The notes: generated from the letters alone by a model not told the origin. A stretch of DNA of 64,000 nucleotides from Prorocentrum cordatum (GCA_963575745.1 CAUYUJ010022542.1:58157-122156), one strand, 5' to 3'; shown: positions 19,677-30,529, numbered from the stretch's first letter. Made by a program: numbers and translations.

Positions 19677-20765
19677 CAAGCAGCAGCCCACCCCCCTGGG
19701 CTACACCATGAGGGGGGCGCAGGAGCTCGCTGCGACAACATCGAGCCTGTGGGCGTGGCCGAGCCCACTCCTACTTCTACGAGTACGGCCACACGCGCGA
19801 CTTCCTTGTCGCCTCCGGGGCCGCAGGTGTCTGCGAAGGTTGAGACTCCTGTCCCAACGACCCTTGGCTGCGCTCACGCTAGAGGGGTTTCCCCGACGAC
19901 GGCGCAGAGCGGGCCGAGGAGCTCTGGGGCAGGAGAATCGGCTGGAGACCCGCGGCCGCTTGTTCCTTGCCCTGCTGTTCGTCCTGGACCCCCAGATTGC
20001 AAGGCAGGTGCAGAGAAGACGCTGAAGATCTACATGCGCAACATCACCGAGTGGGGCCCCAAGGTCGTGGACCACCTCAAGAAGGACTGGCAGCGCTACG
20101 ACGTCGTGGGGCTCTGCGAACATCATTGAGGAACTGAAGATATGGACGACCTGGGCAGCGACATTGCGAAAGCTGGTTGGAGGCCAGTGTTGTCTCCAGC
20201 AATGCCCAGGGACAACATCAAGAAGGCTGGTGGAACGCTGTCGGCTGTCAAGCGAGGCCTGAATGCTCGTTCTTTCGCTCACCTTGTCGCGGATGTCTCC
20301 CAGTGCTACGGCGCCAGTGATGGCGGCAAGAAGGAGCTCGGACGCGGCCCAGTCGACTTCCACGATTTCTCGGCCATGGGTATCAGAACGTCCTGGCAAC
20401 AGATTGTTGTTGTGCAAATCTACCTTGATCATGGACTTGGAGTTAGAGGCAGAAACTTGAGAAAGTTGCGAACGATAGGAGGATTTCCATCTGCACAGGC
20501 TGCCCCGTGGATCGCATTCGGAGATTGGAATGTAGAGCCTGCCGGCCTCCACACTTGGATGGAGAAGCTGGTCGCAGTGCAAGCCCCCCCTGGGAATGTG
20601 GTTATAGCGAGCTTCGCTGGAGAAGGGAGACTTTACGATTTCGCCGTCTGCTTCAAGGACCTTGCTCCCTTCGTGAGGAGCACGCAGTCAGTCGTGGGTG
20701 GCGAGTGGAGGGCACGTGCAGGCCTGCAGATCACGCTGGGCCTGAACCCGCCTGACGCTGAGCAC
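19677..20765 (+). pseudogene. LINE 1 endonuclease (EEP family), split by an in-frame TGA
   Basis: This is an endonuclease/exonuclease/phosphatase-type domain, which nicks the target DNA to prime reverse transcription. The N-terminal strand reads KTLKIYMRNITEWGPK, then YDVVGLCEHH, and is cut by TGA at 20127-20129. The same frame resumes at once and contains QIVVVQIYLDHG, the catalytic-type AFGDWNVEP motif (GDxN) and DFAVCFKDLAPFVRSTQ near the end. The part before the domain (19677-20020) is Pro/Thr-rich. No ATG lies between the ORF1 stop and 20034, so initiation of the second ORF is unclear. It could be reached by stop-codon readthrough or reinitiation, or be dead. Confidence 0.78.
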
Positions 20766-21860
20766 CGCACTTGTGCGGTGCCTAGGCCTTTCCCTCATCC
20801 TCCCCTGCCCAAGCGCGCGCCCGACCCTTCCAGTAAGTCGAGTTTACAGAAGAGCAGATCTAAACCCACGCCTGTGCCAGATAATGTTTGCGTTTATAAG
20901 CTTCGACGAGGCGCCGAAGGAGCCTCAGGGTTTGGAGATGCCGAGGCCCCCTTCGACCCTTTGCCAGCGGTGGGTGAAGCTCCAGGGGGAGACTTTGAGT
21001 GCGGTTTTCCTGAGGTCGGCCAGGCCCCCGAAGACCCCGAACCCGAACCCCGGGAGCAGCCCCCGCTAGAAGAAGATCCCGCTCCGTCCTCCGAGCCTCC
21101 TCCTCCTCCTCCTGACACCCGTTTGCTAGGAGATGTTTGGGCACATGCCCATCCCGATAAGCGCGTGCTGAGAGAGATCGAGCGAGGAGCCCCTTCGGTG
21201 AGCCGCAGCTGTTTAGGGTATCTTGCCGACCCCGTGGCTTCTGAACAGCTGGCTGTGAAGTTCAGCATCTGGGCTTCTCGCATGGGGAACTTTTACTGCG
21301 AAGAGTGCGCTATCCCGCCAGAGGCTCAGCCAGCCTTTAAGGGGCGAGGCGTTATACAACCTATTCAGGTCAAGGCTATCAGCAGAACGTCCGCCCCGCT
21401 GCAGTCCGTGCATAACGATTGTAACTGGTGGGCTGTTTTAAGCTCTCATTTATCATTGCTCGGCAGAGTCATGAACAAATCAGGGTCTGATAAGACTGTA
21501 GACCAGCTGCACGCTAAGAGTTTATCCCTGGCCCCGCGCATTCCAGAATTAGAGCTGCCCTCCCTCGACAGGGGCGCCGCCACTTCTTGGAGACGCGCCT
21601 TGGGGGAGATCCCACGCTTGTCTGCCAGGCAGATTCTCCCCTTGGCCGATGCAGCTGACAGGAACTTTAATCGCGCTTCCAGAATTGCAACGGACCGCGC
21701 GTTAAAAGGTTTCTCAGATTGGGCAGAAAGCCCCGGCAGTTTAGGAGGCCTCCACACATTAACAAAGCTCAGGCCCCGCCAAACGAGCGAGGCCCTGGGC
21801 GAAGGAGGTCTGCCCACATGCACTTCTTTAGAATTGAGGAACGCACGTGCCAAGCCCTGA
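20766..21860 (+). pseudogene. LINE 1 linker between endonuclease and reverse transcriptase
   Basis: The frame is shared with the endonuclease and ends at TGA 21858-21860. The first third is Pro/Glu-rich (PEDPEPEPREQPP, SSEPPPPPPD). Then a zinc-like pair FYCEEC and a folded-looking segment follow, ending in ...ARQILPLADAADRNFNRAS. I recognise no enzyme. Homologous LINE polyproteins carry a variable linker here. Confidence 0.65.
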
Positions 21861-23582
21861 ATTAAAAACTGGACCAGGCAAGATAGTCGAGGCCAGCTGG
21901 AGCAGACCTCTCGAGAGGTGCGCGAGAGTGCTCTGAAGGCCCCTCCTCTTCCTCCGTTGGACCCCTCTCGTTTGGATCGCATCCTCCAGAACACTCCAGA
22001 GCGCAAGTCACGTGGTTGTATCAACATTAGTGCCCGAGATATTTCATGGCTGCCGCCATCCGCTCGGTCTGAGCTCCTGGATATTTTCCACACGATGGAG
22101 GCTTCCATCTCGTGGCCGTGGCAGATGCTGCAGGCGTGGGTTGCTCTCCTGCCTAAGGATTCTGGAGCCGACCGTAGCATAGCCAGCTTTGCATATGTGG
22201 CACGATTGCGGGAGCAGATGCGCGGATATTGCACTGACCAGTGGGCAATCGACAGGCAGCGCAAAGCCAGGTTTGATGACGCTGTCAGGGGTAGCTCTGC
22301 CGTCCAAGCTGCCCTGCGCAGGCTGGTGCTTGACGAGAGCGCCAGCGAATTTCAGGTAACCATTGTATCTGCCCTTTTGGACGTTGACAGTTTTGATGAC
22401 AGTTTAGGCCCCCTGTTGGTTTTGCAACTCGGTACAACGCACAATTACCCTTGCGTCGTGCTCGCCCGTAGTATCCAGTTGCACCTCGCCCCCAGATTTC
22501 TGCGGAGTTTGCGTTCTTTCTCGGTTGCCATCCTCCCGTGGTGGGCGTTGCTCGCTGGGTGCAGGTCGGCCCAGCATTTGGCGGCTTGTGTGCTGATGGA
22601 CCTCATGTTTGAGGTCAACTCTCGGATTCAACCAGGGCTCGAGGCACGCGCGTGGGTTGATGACGTGAATAGCAGGGCCGAAGGCACAGCCCAGCAGGTC
22701 ACATCTAGCACAGTCGAGTTTGTGCGTGAGTTTTAAGCCGGTCTTGATAACTTACGTTTGTCTCTTTCCAGCAAGTCGTGCGCCATTGCCTCATCCCCGC
22801 TCGTCGCCCAAGAAGCGGGGGCTGAGCTCGCCAAGACAGGTATCACCGTGCAGGTTTCAGGCAGTGCCCCCGATCTCGGCACCGACAGAGGCCACAATGT
22901 TAATCGTCGCCGCACCCGAGGCCTCCAGAGATGGCGTAAAGGAGTTCGGAGAGGCAACCGTATAGCTAGCCTACGTTCGCTCAAGCAACGTATTCGCCGC
23001 AAGCTTTTTAACAGGTGCTGTCCCGCAGGCCATGCACGAGTCAATTTTTTTGGGGTGGCCCCAGGTCGGCCACAGAAGTTGCGGCAGTCCGCCGCCCGTG
23101 CCGTCTGGGAGCAAAAGCAAGGCAGGTGTCTCACGACTGTGTTAGCCCTCAGGTTCGGATCCAGGGACCCTGCGGCTTTCGCCGTTATAGACATGTTGGT
23201 GGAGTGGTTCCGCTATTTGAGAATGGACGGTACCCCGATCGGCCGCCTCCAAGACGCCCGGAGGAAGATTTATAGCCGAGTCGCCACCATCCCAGCCAAT
23301 CGCAGGTGGTTCAGAATCCGTGGCCCAATGTCTGCTATCATCGCCTCCCTCCTTGCGCTTGGATGGGACACTCCTGGGCTCTTCGAGTGGCGCGACTCAT
23401 TCGATGAGCGCTGGGAGGCCCCCGTCCAAGACCTCCCCTCTCTCCGCGCGTTTCTCTCTTCTTACGACCCCTCCGACCTGCTGGCCGCCGTCCACAAGAC
23501 TGTGGAGGTCAAGCTGTGGGCAGGCGCGTCCACCCAGCACTTGGGTGGCGGGATGGAGGAGGGCGTCGAGTTGTTCAGCTGA
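21861..23582 (+). pseudogene. LINE 1 reverse transcriptase domain
   Basis: This reading frame is in phase with the linker and broken by TAA at 22734. Fingers: WVALLPKDSGADRSIASFAY. Motif A: LLDVDSFDDS (about 22376-22405). Motif B region: LLAGCRSAQHLAACVL. Motif C: ARAWVDDVNSRAEGT with both Asp intact (about 22648-22690). After the TAA the thumb continues: LSLSSKSCAIASS, TGITVQVSGSAPDLGTD, then the basic RRRTRGLQRWRKG and a long helical region to TGA at 23580. The catalytic residues are preserved, so the lesions are recent. GTG and TTG codons that could open sub-frames are not real starts in a eukaryote. Confidence 0.85.
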
Positions 23583-24520
23583 AGGCAGCAGCTCGCGAGG
23601 CTCGAGAAAGCCCAAGAGTTCCAGACCAGAGCTGCAGTTGAGTGTGCCGCAGCAGCGGGCATGTGGCCCAGACAGCGCATTGCAGAGCGTTGTGTTGTAC
23701 ATGAATTTGACCCCACGTGCCCATGGTGTGGAGGGCCCCCCGAGAGCCTCCGCCATCGTGTTTGGCAATGCCCGAGCAATGCGGACCTCCCAGAGTGCCA
23801 AGATATGCAAGATGTGGTCGGGGCAGCCGAAACTGCCCTAGACCAGAATTCAAATCTTTGTTTTTGGCTCCGAGGCATGATCCCTTCCAACCTCGCGTCC
23901 ATCCCCGCCCCCCCCCCCCCCCCCCCCCCCCCCGATGCAGTTGAGCTGCGCGACGTGACCTACCCACCCATTGAAGCTAGCGGTGTTGCGACCCTCGGTG
24001 GTGGCGAGCCCCCAGCTGAAGTGGTGGGGCGTCTGTTCGCGGGTGACGGGTCTGGGGGTGCGAATGCTAAGGGCCCAAGGCTTCGGCGATGTGCCTGGGC
24101 GTGGGTCGAGCTCAACCCGAGGTCTCTGGAAGCGGAGGTCGTGCGTCGTAGGAGCGCCCCCCTGGCTGGTCGTAGACAGACCTCCAACAGGGCTGAGCTT
24201 TGGGCTCTCTTATATTGCGTGCAACAGATTTCGGATGATTTGGCTTTTTTTGAATGACTCGGCCTACGTTGTCCGAGGCTGGTTCAAACTTCTGGCGGGC
24301 GGCATGCCCAAGTCAAACCTCGATGCGTGGTTTTCCCTGGCCAATGTCGCCGAAACCAGGGCCCGAGGGATCACCGCAATTAAGGTTGAGAGCCATGTGA
24401 GCGAAGATCGATACCGCGCACTTGGACTCCCTGAGCTGTTTCGCCTTGCGAATGCCGAGGCCGATCGGATCGCCGAGTGGGAAGCTCGGGATGTGCCAGG
24501 TATTGGCCCTGACACAACCC
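23583..24520 (+). pseudogene. LINE 1 zinc finger and RNase H domain, frameshifted
   Basis: Zinc finger: CPWCGGPPESLRHRVWQC (C-x2-C-x8-H-x4-C). RNase H: FAGDGSGG (first Asp), TSNRAELWALLY (Glu), then NDSAYVVRGWF (Asp), IKVESHVSEDR (His) and NAEADRIAEWE (last Asp). All the usual acidic residues are visible. The frame moves by one base at a run of seven T (24244-24250); one T fewer would keep the domain in frame. It returns to the original frame near 24515. RNase H degrades the RNA strand of the RNA-DNA hybrid during insertion. A 26-base C run (23908-23933) lies between the two domains. Confidence 0.82.
23908..23933 (+). repeat. 26-base C homopolymer inside LINE 1
   Basis: The run encodes poly-Pro between the zinc finger and RNase H. 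Its length keeps the frame as assembled, but homopolymer length is a likely assembly error point. Confidence 0.9.
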
Positions 24521-25130
24521 AGAGTGTTTCGCTCTCGACGCTCTCGCCGAGCAGGTCCGTCTCCGTCTTGCTGCAACTCTCATTGCCTCTGCCCCTCAGG
24601 ACAGTCGCAGTCAGAGAGAGAGGGCGAAGCCCCTCGACGGAGTTCGGAAAGCTGGCCTGAGTAAGTTAGAGAGAGCTGTGCAGTGTTCCCCACATAAGAT
24701 TGGCCTTCAGTTTTTGGAATCAAGGTTTAGTTGCAGGTTGTGCCACCAGAAGCCCTCCAAGGAGGGGGTTGTGGATTGGCTGTCGACCCCGTGCAACCCC
24801 ATTGATTCTAGTGCTGCTCCCTCCGCCTCCAGGTCCGCCCCGCTCCAGATCGGGAATCAGATCGTCCACCCGACCCACGCTACCCGTTTTTTTGAGCACG
24901 CCGACTGCTGGGCGTGCACATCATGCGGGGGCCTCGGTATGGACCGATCGATCCTGCTGTTGGCCCAGCCTTGCGGCCCCCTCTCCAAGAAGGGGGCCGA
25001 GAATCTCAGCAAGCTGGAGAGGGGCCTCATGCCAGGCGCGAGTGCGCGGGCCAAGGCTTTCAACAAGGCCAAGGCCCGCCCAGCCTGCGGCGGAGGGGCC
25101 CCTCCCCTCCCTCCTCCCCCTCCCCTCTGA
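24521..25130 (+). pseudogene. LINE 1 C-terminal zinc-binding domain
   Basis: Back in the ORF1 frame: CFALDALAEQVRLRLAATLI, GLSKLERAV, then CRLCHQKPSKEG, HATRFFEHADCWACTSCG and LSKLERGLMPG, ending TGA at 25128. Cys/His pairs suggest a treble-clef or similar zinc finger. The matching position in LINE 2 has CICQRC, so the domain is a shared feature of this clade. A nucleic-acid-binding role is inferred. The last residues are poly-Pro from the pyrimidine tract. Confidence 0.7.
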
Positions 25131-25134
25131 GCTC

Positions 25135-25575
25135 ACTGGAACCCTCGGTGCAAAATCCTTCTCATCCCTCCTCATCCCTCCTTCTCCGCATCCCTCCTCC
25201 TCTGCGTCCTTCCCCTCCTCTCTCCTCCTCCTCCTCTCCTCCTCCTCCTCTCTCCTCCTCCTCCTCCCCCCTCCTCCTCCTCCCCCTCCCCCTCCTCTCT
25301 CCCCCTCCTCTTCCTCCTCCTCCTCCTCCTCCTCCTCCTCCTCTTCCTCCTCCTCCTCCTCCTTCTCCTTCTTTCGTCGCTCGCCCCCCGCGGCCCGCCA
25401 AGTAAACCCAGCCCGCGCCCCCGCGCGCGCGCGCCGGGCTTACTCGGGGGATGAGGAGGAGGGGGGGGAGGAGGAGGGGGGGGAGGTGGAGGAGGAGGAG
25501 GAGGAGGAGGAGGAGGAGGAGGAGGAGGAGGAGGAGGAGGAGGGGGGGAAAAGGAGGGGGACACAGAGAGAAGGC
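25135..25575. repeat. (CTC)n then (GAG)n inverted microsatellite pair, 3' of LINE 1
   Basis: CTC repeats (25157-25375) and GAG repeats (25446-25575) are separated by a 70-bp GC-rich spacer. The spacer itself contains inverted pieces (AGTAA...GCCCG and CGGGCTTACT). The arrangement mirrors the GAG/CTC pair on the 5' side. Confidence 0.9.
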
Positions 25576-26650
25576 TCTGGAATATGGGTTATGGGTTATA
25601 CGCTTCTGGCATGTGTGTCGGGGTCTCGTGGCGCGCCTCTCGGGGGCCTCTGGAAGGTTTGACGCCGCCCCTCCGGGGCGAGGAGAAGGAAGAGGCCTCC
25701 AAGACAGCTCCAAGATAGCCGAAGAGGCTTCCAAGAGGGCCCTGGGCGGCCCACGAGGGCCCCAAGGCGGTGCCTGAGGCGCCCAAGACGACCCGAGAGG
25801 GCCCCAAGACGGCTCCAAGAGAGGCCCAAGAAGGGAAACACGAACCGAGAATCCGAGCTTTCTACCCCGTGAGGTTCTCGGGAAGTCCCAAGGCCCCCAA
25901 TCGGATCCAAAAGGCCCCCAAGAAATTCCTAAGAGGGCCGACGAGGTTCCAAGAAATCTCCCAAGATGGCCCCAAGAGGCACAACTCATCGTGTTAAGAT
26001 TGGGTTTTGACGGGTTTTCATGTTTTTTCTGCCTTTTGGCATCCCGATGCTCCAAGACGGCCCAAGAGGCTTCCAATCCCGCTCCAATATAAAGGAAGAG
26101 GTCTCCAAGAGACCCCCAAGACTGCCCGCGAGGGCCCCAAGACGGTGCTTGAGGCGCCCAAGACGGCCCGAGAGGGCCCCAAGAGCCCCAAGAGAGGCCC
26201 AAGAAGGGGAACGCGACCCAACAGCAGAGCCCCCCCAAAAGGCCCACAGGAGGCCGCAAGAGGCCCCCAAGTGGTCCGACGAGGACCCCAAAAGCTTCCC
26301 GAGGGCCTAAAAGGCCCCTAGGAGACGTCCAAGAGGTTTTAAAATAGCCCAAGAGAGCCCTCGATGCGCCGAAACTGCTTCCAGCAGGCCCCCGGGAGGC
26401 TTCCGGATTGTCTCAATCTGGCCGCAGGTGGCCTCAAGTCGGGCCTCCACGCAGCCAAGACGGCCACTGACGGCTTCAGATTGCAGAACCGATGCCCCCA
26501 AGGGACCCTCAGACGCCCCCCCAAGAAGCACCCAAGAGGTGCCTCCAACAGCCAGTTGACGAAGCATGCGGAACACCCCAGAAGCTCCTCAGATGCCGTC
26601 GCGCGCCTGTGCTTGATAGCGTTGTCCAAGATCGTCCAGCGCCCCCCCGG

Positions 26651-26703
26651 CCTGGGCTAGAACCTGAGCGCGCGCGAAGCGCGCGCGATGTTTCTAGCCC
26701 AGG
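26651..26703. repeat. nested hairpin with CG-repeat inner stem
   Basis: The outer stem CCTGGGCTAGAA pairs perfectly with TTCTAGCCCAGG. Inside, GCGCGCGC repeats on both sides of GAA form a second stem. Confidence 0.85.
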
Positions 26704-27051
26704 GGCCCGAAAACAGCTGCCCGACACTCCATGGGAGTACCGGGGCTCATTTCCCCTTTGTTTTTATTGGGTTTCGGCGTCCCGGGCCTCGGAGGCCGCC
26801 GCGATGGTCCCGGACATTTTCCAGATCCTCGGCGCGGGCTCCAAGACCATTCCGCAGAGGGCTCCAACAGGCTCCAGGGCAGCCCAAGAGGGCTCCAAGA
26901 CGGCTCCAGGAACGACTGCAGGGTCTCATTTTTCTTGTGTTTTCTGCAAGACGGCTCCAGGCAGACTGCATGTCTTATGAGGATGGCTTCCGCCTCTTGC
27001 CCCGATCATCCCAAACTGCCTGAACGGTTCCCCAAACCCAGCGCTTGCCCA

Positions 27052-27085
27052 AGCGCGTTCCGGACGGTCTTCGCCGGAACGCGCT
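27052..27085. repeat. hairpin, stem AGCGCGTTCCGG
   Basis: A perfect 12-bp stem surrounds a 10-base loop. The same stem sequence is used at 27147-27180. Confidence 0.9.
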
Positions 27086-27146
27086 GGAATGATCACGCGC
27101 TGCGGTTTCCCATGCCAACGTCCTCGGACGTGGGTGCCCTGCCACG

Positions 27147-27180
27147 AGCGCGTTCCGGGAAGATGCTCCCGGAACGCGCT
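27147..27180. repeat. hairpin, stem AGCGCGTTCCGGGA
   Basis: A perfect 14-bp stem surrounds a 6-base loop, 62 bp after the previous hairpin with the same core. Confidence 0.9.
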
Positions 27181-28680
27181 GAAAAGATATGGCCACATCT
27201 CGGGGACGCTCCCGACACCGCTCCCCCAGCCTTTCCGGGCAGCCTCCACAGCGCTCCAGGAGGGCCCAAGACACCCCCCAGGAGCCCCCAGAATGCGAAA
27301 GGATGGCCCAAGACGCTCCCGAGCAGCCCAAGTCAGCCTTCCGACGTCTCTCGAGGCTCCCAGGTGGCCTCCAAGAGACCCCAAGAAGTCTGATAGGTAT
27401 CACGGTACGGCCCGAAGAGGCCAAAGTCGTATATGTTCAATTGTCTTTTCAATGTTTTTGGCTTCTCGCGTTTTCGAGCTTCAACGGTCCAAGAGCGCCG
27501 AAGAGCTTCCCAAGACCGCCCCAAGACCACCCAAGATACCTTCAGGACGGCCCCAAGACGGGCCAAGAAGGCTCCAACACTCCCGAAGAGGCGCCCAGCA
27601 CAGCCCCAGACCACCCCAGAACAGGCCCAAGATGGGCCCAAGAGCGGGAGCAGGAGGCTTCCAGAGACCTCCGAGAGGCCTCCGGGACCCCCCAGAGGCC
27701 CCCAGCACACCCCCGATCCTTGAGAGGCCCCAAACAGACCCCGACGAGGCTCCAAGAACAACCCAAGAGAGCTGCGAGAGCCGTCCCGAGAGAGCCCAAA
27801 GAGGGTAACATCGTTGATTTCCAATGGTTTTTCCTATGTTTTTCGCCTTCTCACGTTTTCCCGCTTCCAGCCCTCAAAGATCGAGGAATTGGGAAAAAGG
27901 AGAGGGAATTACAAAAATTGTGTTTCATCAAAGTGGAACTCCTACTCGGGGGTCCTACATATCCCCTGACATCTGGCCGGTACCGCGCCTCCCGGCTTCA
28001 TCCGCAGAGCGAGTTTGCAGTGCGTTTAGACCTTTTTGGGACGTTTCTTTGAATTTGTCTTGGAGCGTCTTCTGGGCCTCCCCAAGAGAGCCCCACGAGC
28101 TTCCCCGAGAGGCCCCGAGAGACACAAACCCTTGATGGCCCTTTGGCTGTTCTGTGTTTATCGGCTTGTCGCAGTTTCGAGCTTCCGACATCCCAGGACG
28201 ACCCAAGGCCACCAGGACTGCCCCAAGATAACAAGCTCAGAGGGCCCAAGGCGACCCCAGAGGGCTCCAAGACGGCCCAAAAGCCGCCCAAGAATGCCCA
28301 GGAGGGCCCCAGGACGGCCACAAGAAGGGCACAGGAAGGCGAACACGAACCGACAATTCGAGCCTTCCGCCCCAACAGGGCCCAGGATCTCCAAAGAAGG
28401 CCAAAAGAGGCCCTCAAGAGGGCCCCGAGCGGCAAACAGCCACTGGTTCTTTGCGTTTTCATCGTTTTGGATGATCGCCGTTTCGAGCTCCAGGCGCTCC
28501 AATCCAAGACGGCCAAGGAGGCCCCAAAGACTCCCCAAAGACGCATCAAAAAAGGCACCCAAAAGAGCTCCAAGACGGCCCAAGAGGGCTCCACGACGGC
28601 CCAAGAGGCGCACATGACTGCCTAAGAGGGCCCCAAGACTGACCCCAAAAGGGCCTAAGTGTGGGAACGCGAACCCATCA

Positions 28681-28965
28681 TTCGAGGCTGTTGCCCCAAG
28701 ATGCCCGCAGGCTCCCTTGCCCTGTCGAGCAGCGGCCGCCGATAATGATGCGCTTCGCAATGGCGGAACTGCCAGAGGCAACGGGGTACTTACTGTAAGC
28801 ATGCCCTTCCGTCCAACCCCGTCCCTGATGGACAAACTTCCCACCGCCACTGCCATAGGTAGGATATGGAGGAGGAGGAGGAGGAAGAGGAGGAGGAGGA
28901 AGGGAAATAGGAAACCGAGGAGGAGGAGGAGGGGGAGGAGGAGGAGGAGGAGGAGGAGGAAGAGT
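28681..28965. repeat. unique stretch then (GAG)n at the 3' side of LINE 3
   Basis: No gene is seen from 28681 to 28865. GGAGGA repeats fill 28866-28965, that is (CTC)n in the sense of the minus-strand LINE 3. A TAA/ATT triplet patch follows to about 28995. Confidence 0.8.
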
Positions 28966-28995
28966 AATAATAATACTATTAGTATAATAATAATG

Positions 28996-29579
28996 CGGCA
29001 TAGAGGCGCGCCGTGTCTCTGGTTTCCGACAGGTCCGAGGCGGGGCAGGCCTGAGCAGGCCTTTGCCAAAAAGTAGAACGTAAGCACTCTAAGAGTGTAG
29101 AGGAACAGGGACAGCGGGAAACAAATATCATTCTTGCACGGCTGCCAGCCGAAGCTGGGTTTAAACCAGGAGCAAGCGAGAGGGCCTAGACAGGCCCCAG
29201 CAGGCTCAGCACAAACCCTGGGGAGCCGTCGCGCCGACGAGTCTGGGTACGACGCGCTACACGGACATAACTACCAACTGACTGTAACAGGCAGGCGGCA
29301 CGGCAACAACGCGGCGGCGGTGGCAGCACCTCAAGCCTGGAACGAGACCAAGCTCACATACACGTAGAACACGGAAAGGGGGGCGAAGAGCGGGGATAAC
29401 GCCATCGGCACATCGACCAGCTGGGTGGTGAGGGCGTCGGCATACTCGAAGGAGGCAGCACGCGTAGCGGGAGATCCTGATCCAAGTTGCACGCGGCACT
29501 CCCGCAAGAGAAAGTATCGCATGAGATCCAGTATGCACCATGGAGCGCACAAACCACTCAGTAGAGAGCCATGCCATAA
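28996..29579 (-). other. unassigned 3' part of LINE 3
   Basis: Partly open minus-strand frames lie here, but no motif is recognised. It may be diverged LINE sequence or an unrelated flank. Confidence 0.35.
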
Positions 29580-30529
29580 TCACAATTCAGACCGATGGGT
29601 AAACCCAGCATATTCAAATCGACCGAAGCGAATCGCAATCAAAACAAAATAATGCAGGTCGTCCCCATACTTCGACAAAATAGCAACGACTGGGTCAGGC
29701 ACTCGCGGGTACTTGTCCAGTAATTGTGGCTGCGGGGACCACCGACGGCACACATCGACAGGCTTCTGAAACACCATGCGAAATTCATCAGGCGCCGATG
29801 TCACGCCCATCAGCGTCCCAGCGGTAAGTAATAACTGTATGTCGCCACCAACAGCCTCAATATGGAGTACATGGGTGTACCGACGATCCTGCAGTGACTC
29901 AGCGTCAGCATATGGTAGATACGAAGGAAAAGACACTTCATCAAATCGTTCGTGCGAGCAGCATCCGTATGCACTGGTCATGCCGTCAAAAACTGCAATA
30001 TAATACTTACATTCCCTTCGAAAAAGAAACAAGCAGTAACATGCGCGGCCAGGGCCGCATTTTCACGTCGTCGATGTGCTCCGTCTGGTCTACGTTCTGG
30101 AGGCTGGGATGGATCTTCTTCTTGCCCTGGTCGTAGCACTTGGTTCTGCGGAACAGGCGCGCTTCGTCCCAGGCCCCCCCCCAGCGAAGCTTTGCAAAAC
30201 CATTCCTTGCACCGCGGGAGCAGCTCCGAATACACGTCCTTGACCAGCGCGTGATGTGAGCAACATGGGGGCACCTTTGTATATGCATCTGCAAACAGCA
30301 CGAACCGGCGGTAACCAATCCCACTAGGTGAACTCCAGCAGGGGACAGCACGTCGACGGGATGCCTTCTTTAGCGCAACTATCGCCCGCTCAAGACCACG
30401 GGCTCCTTTTTCCTGACAAATGTCTCGATCCGTGGGGCCCATGGGCAACATGGCATCACGTCGAGCCTCCAAGCCAGCAGGAATGATTGCAATAGCCCTA
30501 GGGCCACCACGCGCACCAGGAAGGGACAT
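29580..30529 (-). pseudogene. LINE 3 reverse transcriptase domain
   Basis: Minus strand. Motif A is YYIAVFDGMTSAYGC (30006-29961), then SHERFDEVSFPSYLP. Motif B is LLLTAGTLMGVTSAPDEF (29836-29780). Motif C is YGDDLHYF (29670-29646) with both Asp intact. Upstream (30529-30033) the coding moves between frames; GIGYRRFVLFAD is visible before motif A. The frame stops at 29580 after FEYAGFTHRSEL, where the rest of the thumb would be expected. The palm is well kept. Confidence 0.82.

Larger units (their letters stand above)
18361..25156 (+). mobile_element. LINE 1: DinoSL-headed, nearly full-length non-LTR retrotransposon
   Basis: The order is leader, 100-bp 5' UTR, ORF1, endonuclease, Pro-rich linker, reverse transcriptase, CCHC-like zinc finger, RNase H, C-terminal zinc finger and a short 3' UTR ending near CAAAATCC (25151-25158). 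(CTC)n lies immediately before and after it. The coding frame is unbroken except for five in-frame stops (TGA 19674, TGA 20127, TGA 21858, TAA 22734, TGA 23580) and two frameshifts (about 24245 and 24515). The first stop may be the genuine ORF1 end. The copy is recent in layout but no longer autonomous. Confidence 0.88.
25576..28680 (-). repeat. CCAAGAGGCC satellite, punctuated by conserved spacers
   Basis: Three kb of degenerate CCAAGAGGGCCCCAAGACGG-type units occur. About every 300-400 bp a 50-70 bp AT-richer spacer recurs (near 25990-26060, 27430-27480, 27820-27870, 28140-28190 and 28440-28500). It contains variants of TGTTTTTCGCCTTCTCACG followed by a TTTC-GAGCTTC-type end. Frames of up to 290 codons are repeat translations. 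The GC-rich hairpins at 26651, 27052 and 27147 lie within it. Confidence 0.75.

Noticed and set aside
21918-22736. GTG at 21918 and TTG at 22758 as protein starts
   Set aside because: These are non-ATG codons inside a continuous LINE frame; the apparent starts are only the first such codons after in-frame stops.
18483-24257. Genetic-code change with TGA as sense codon
   Set aside because: A TAA and frameshifts are also present, nuclear dinoflagellate genes use TGA as stop, and decay of a LINE copy explains it more simply.
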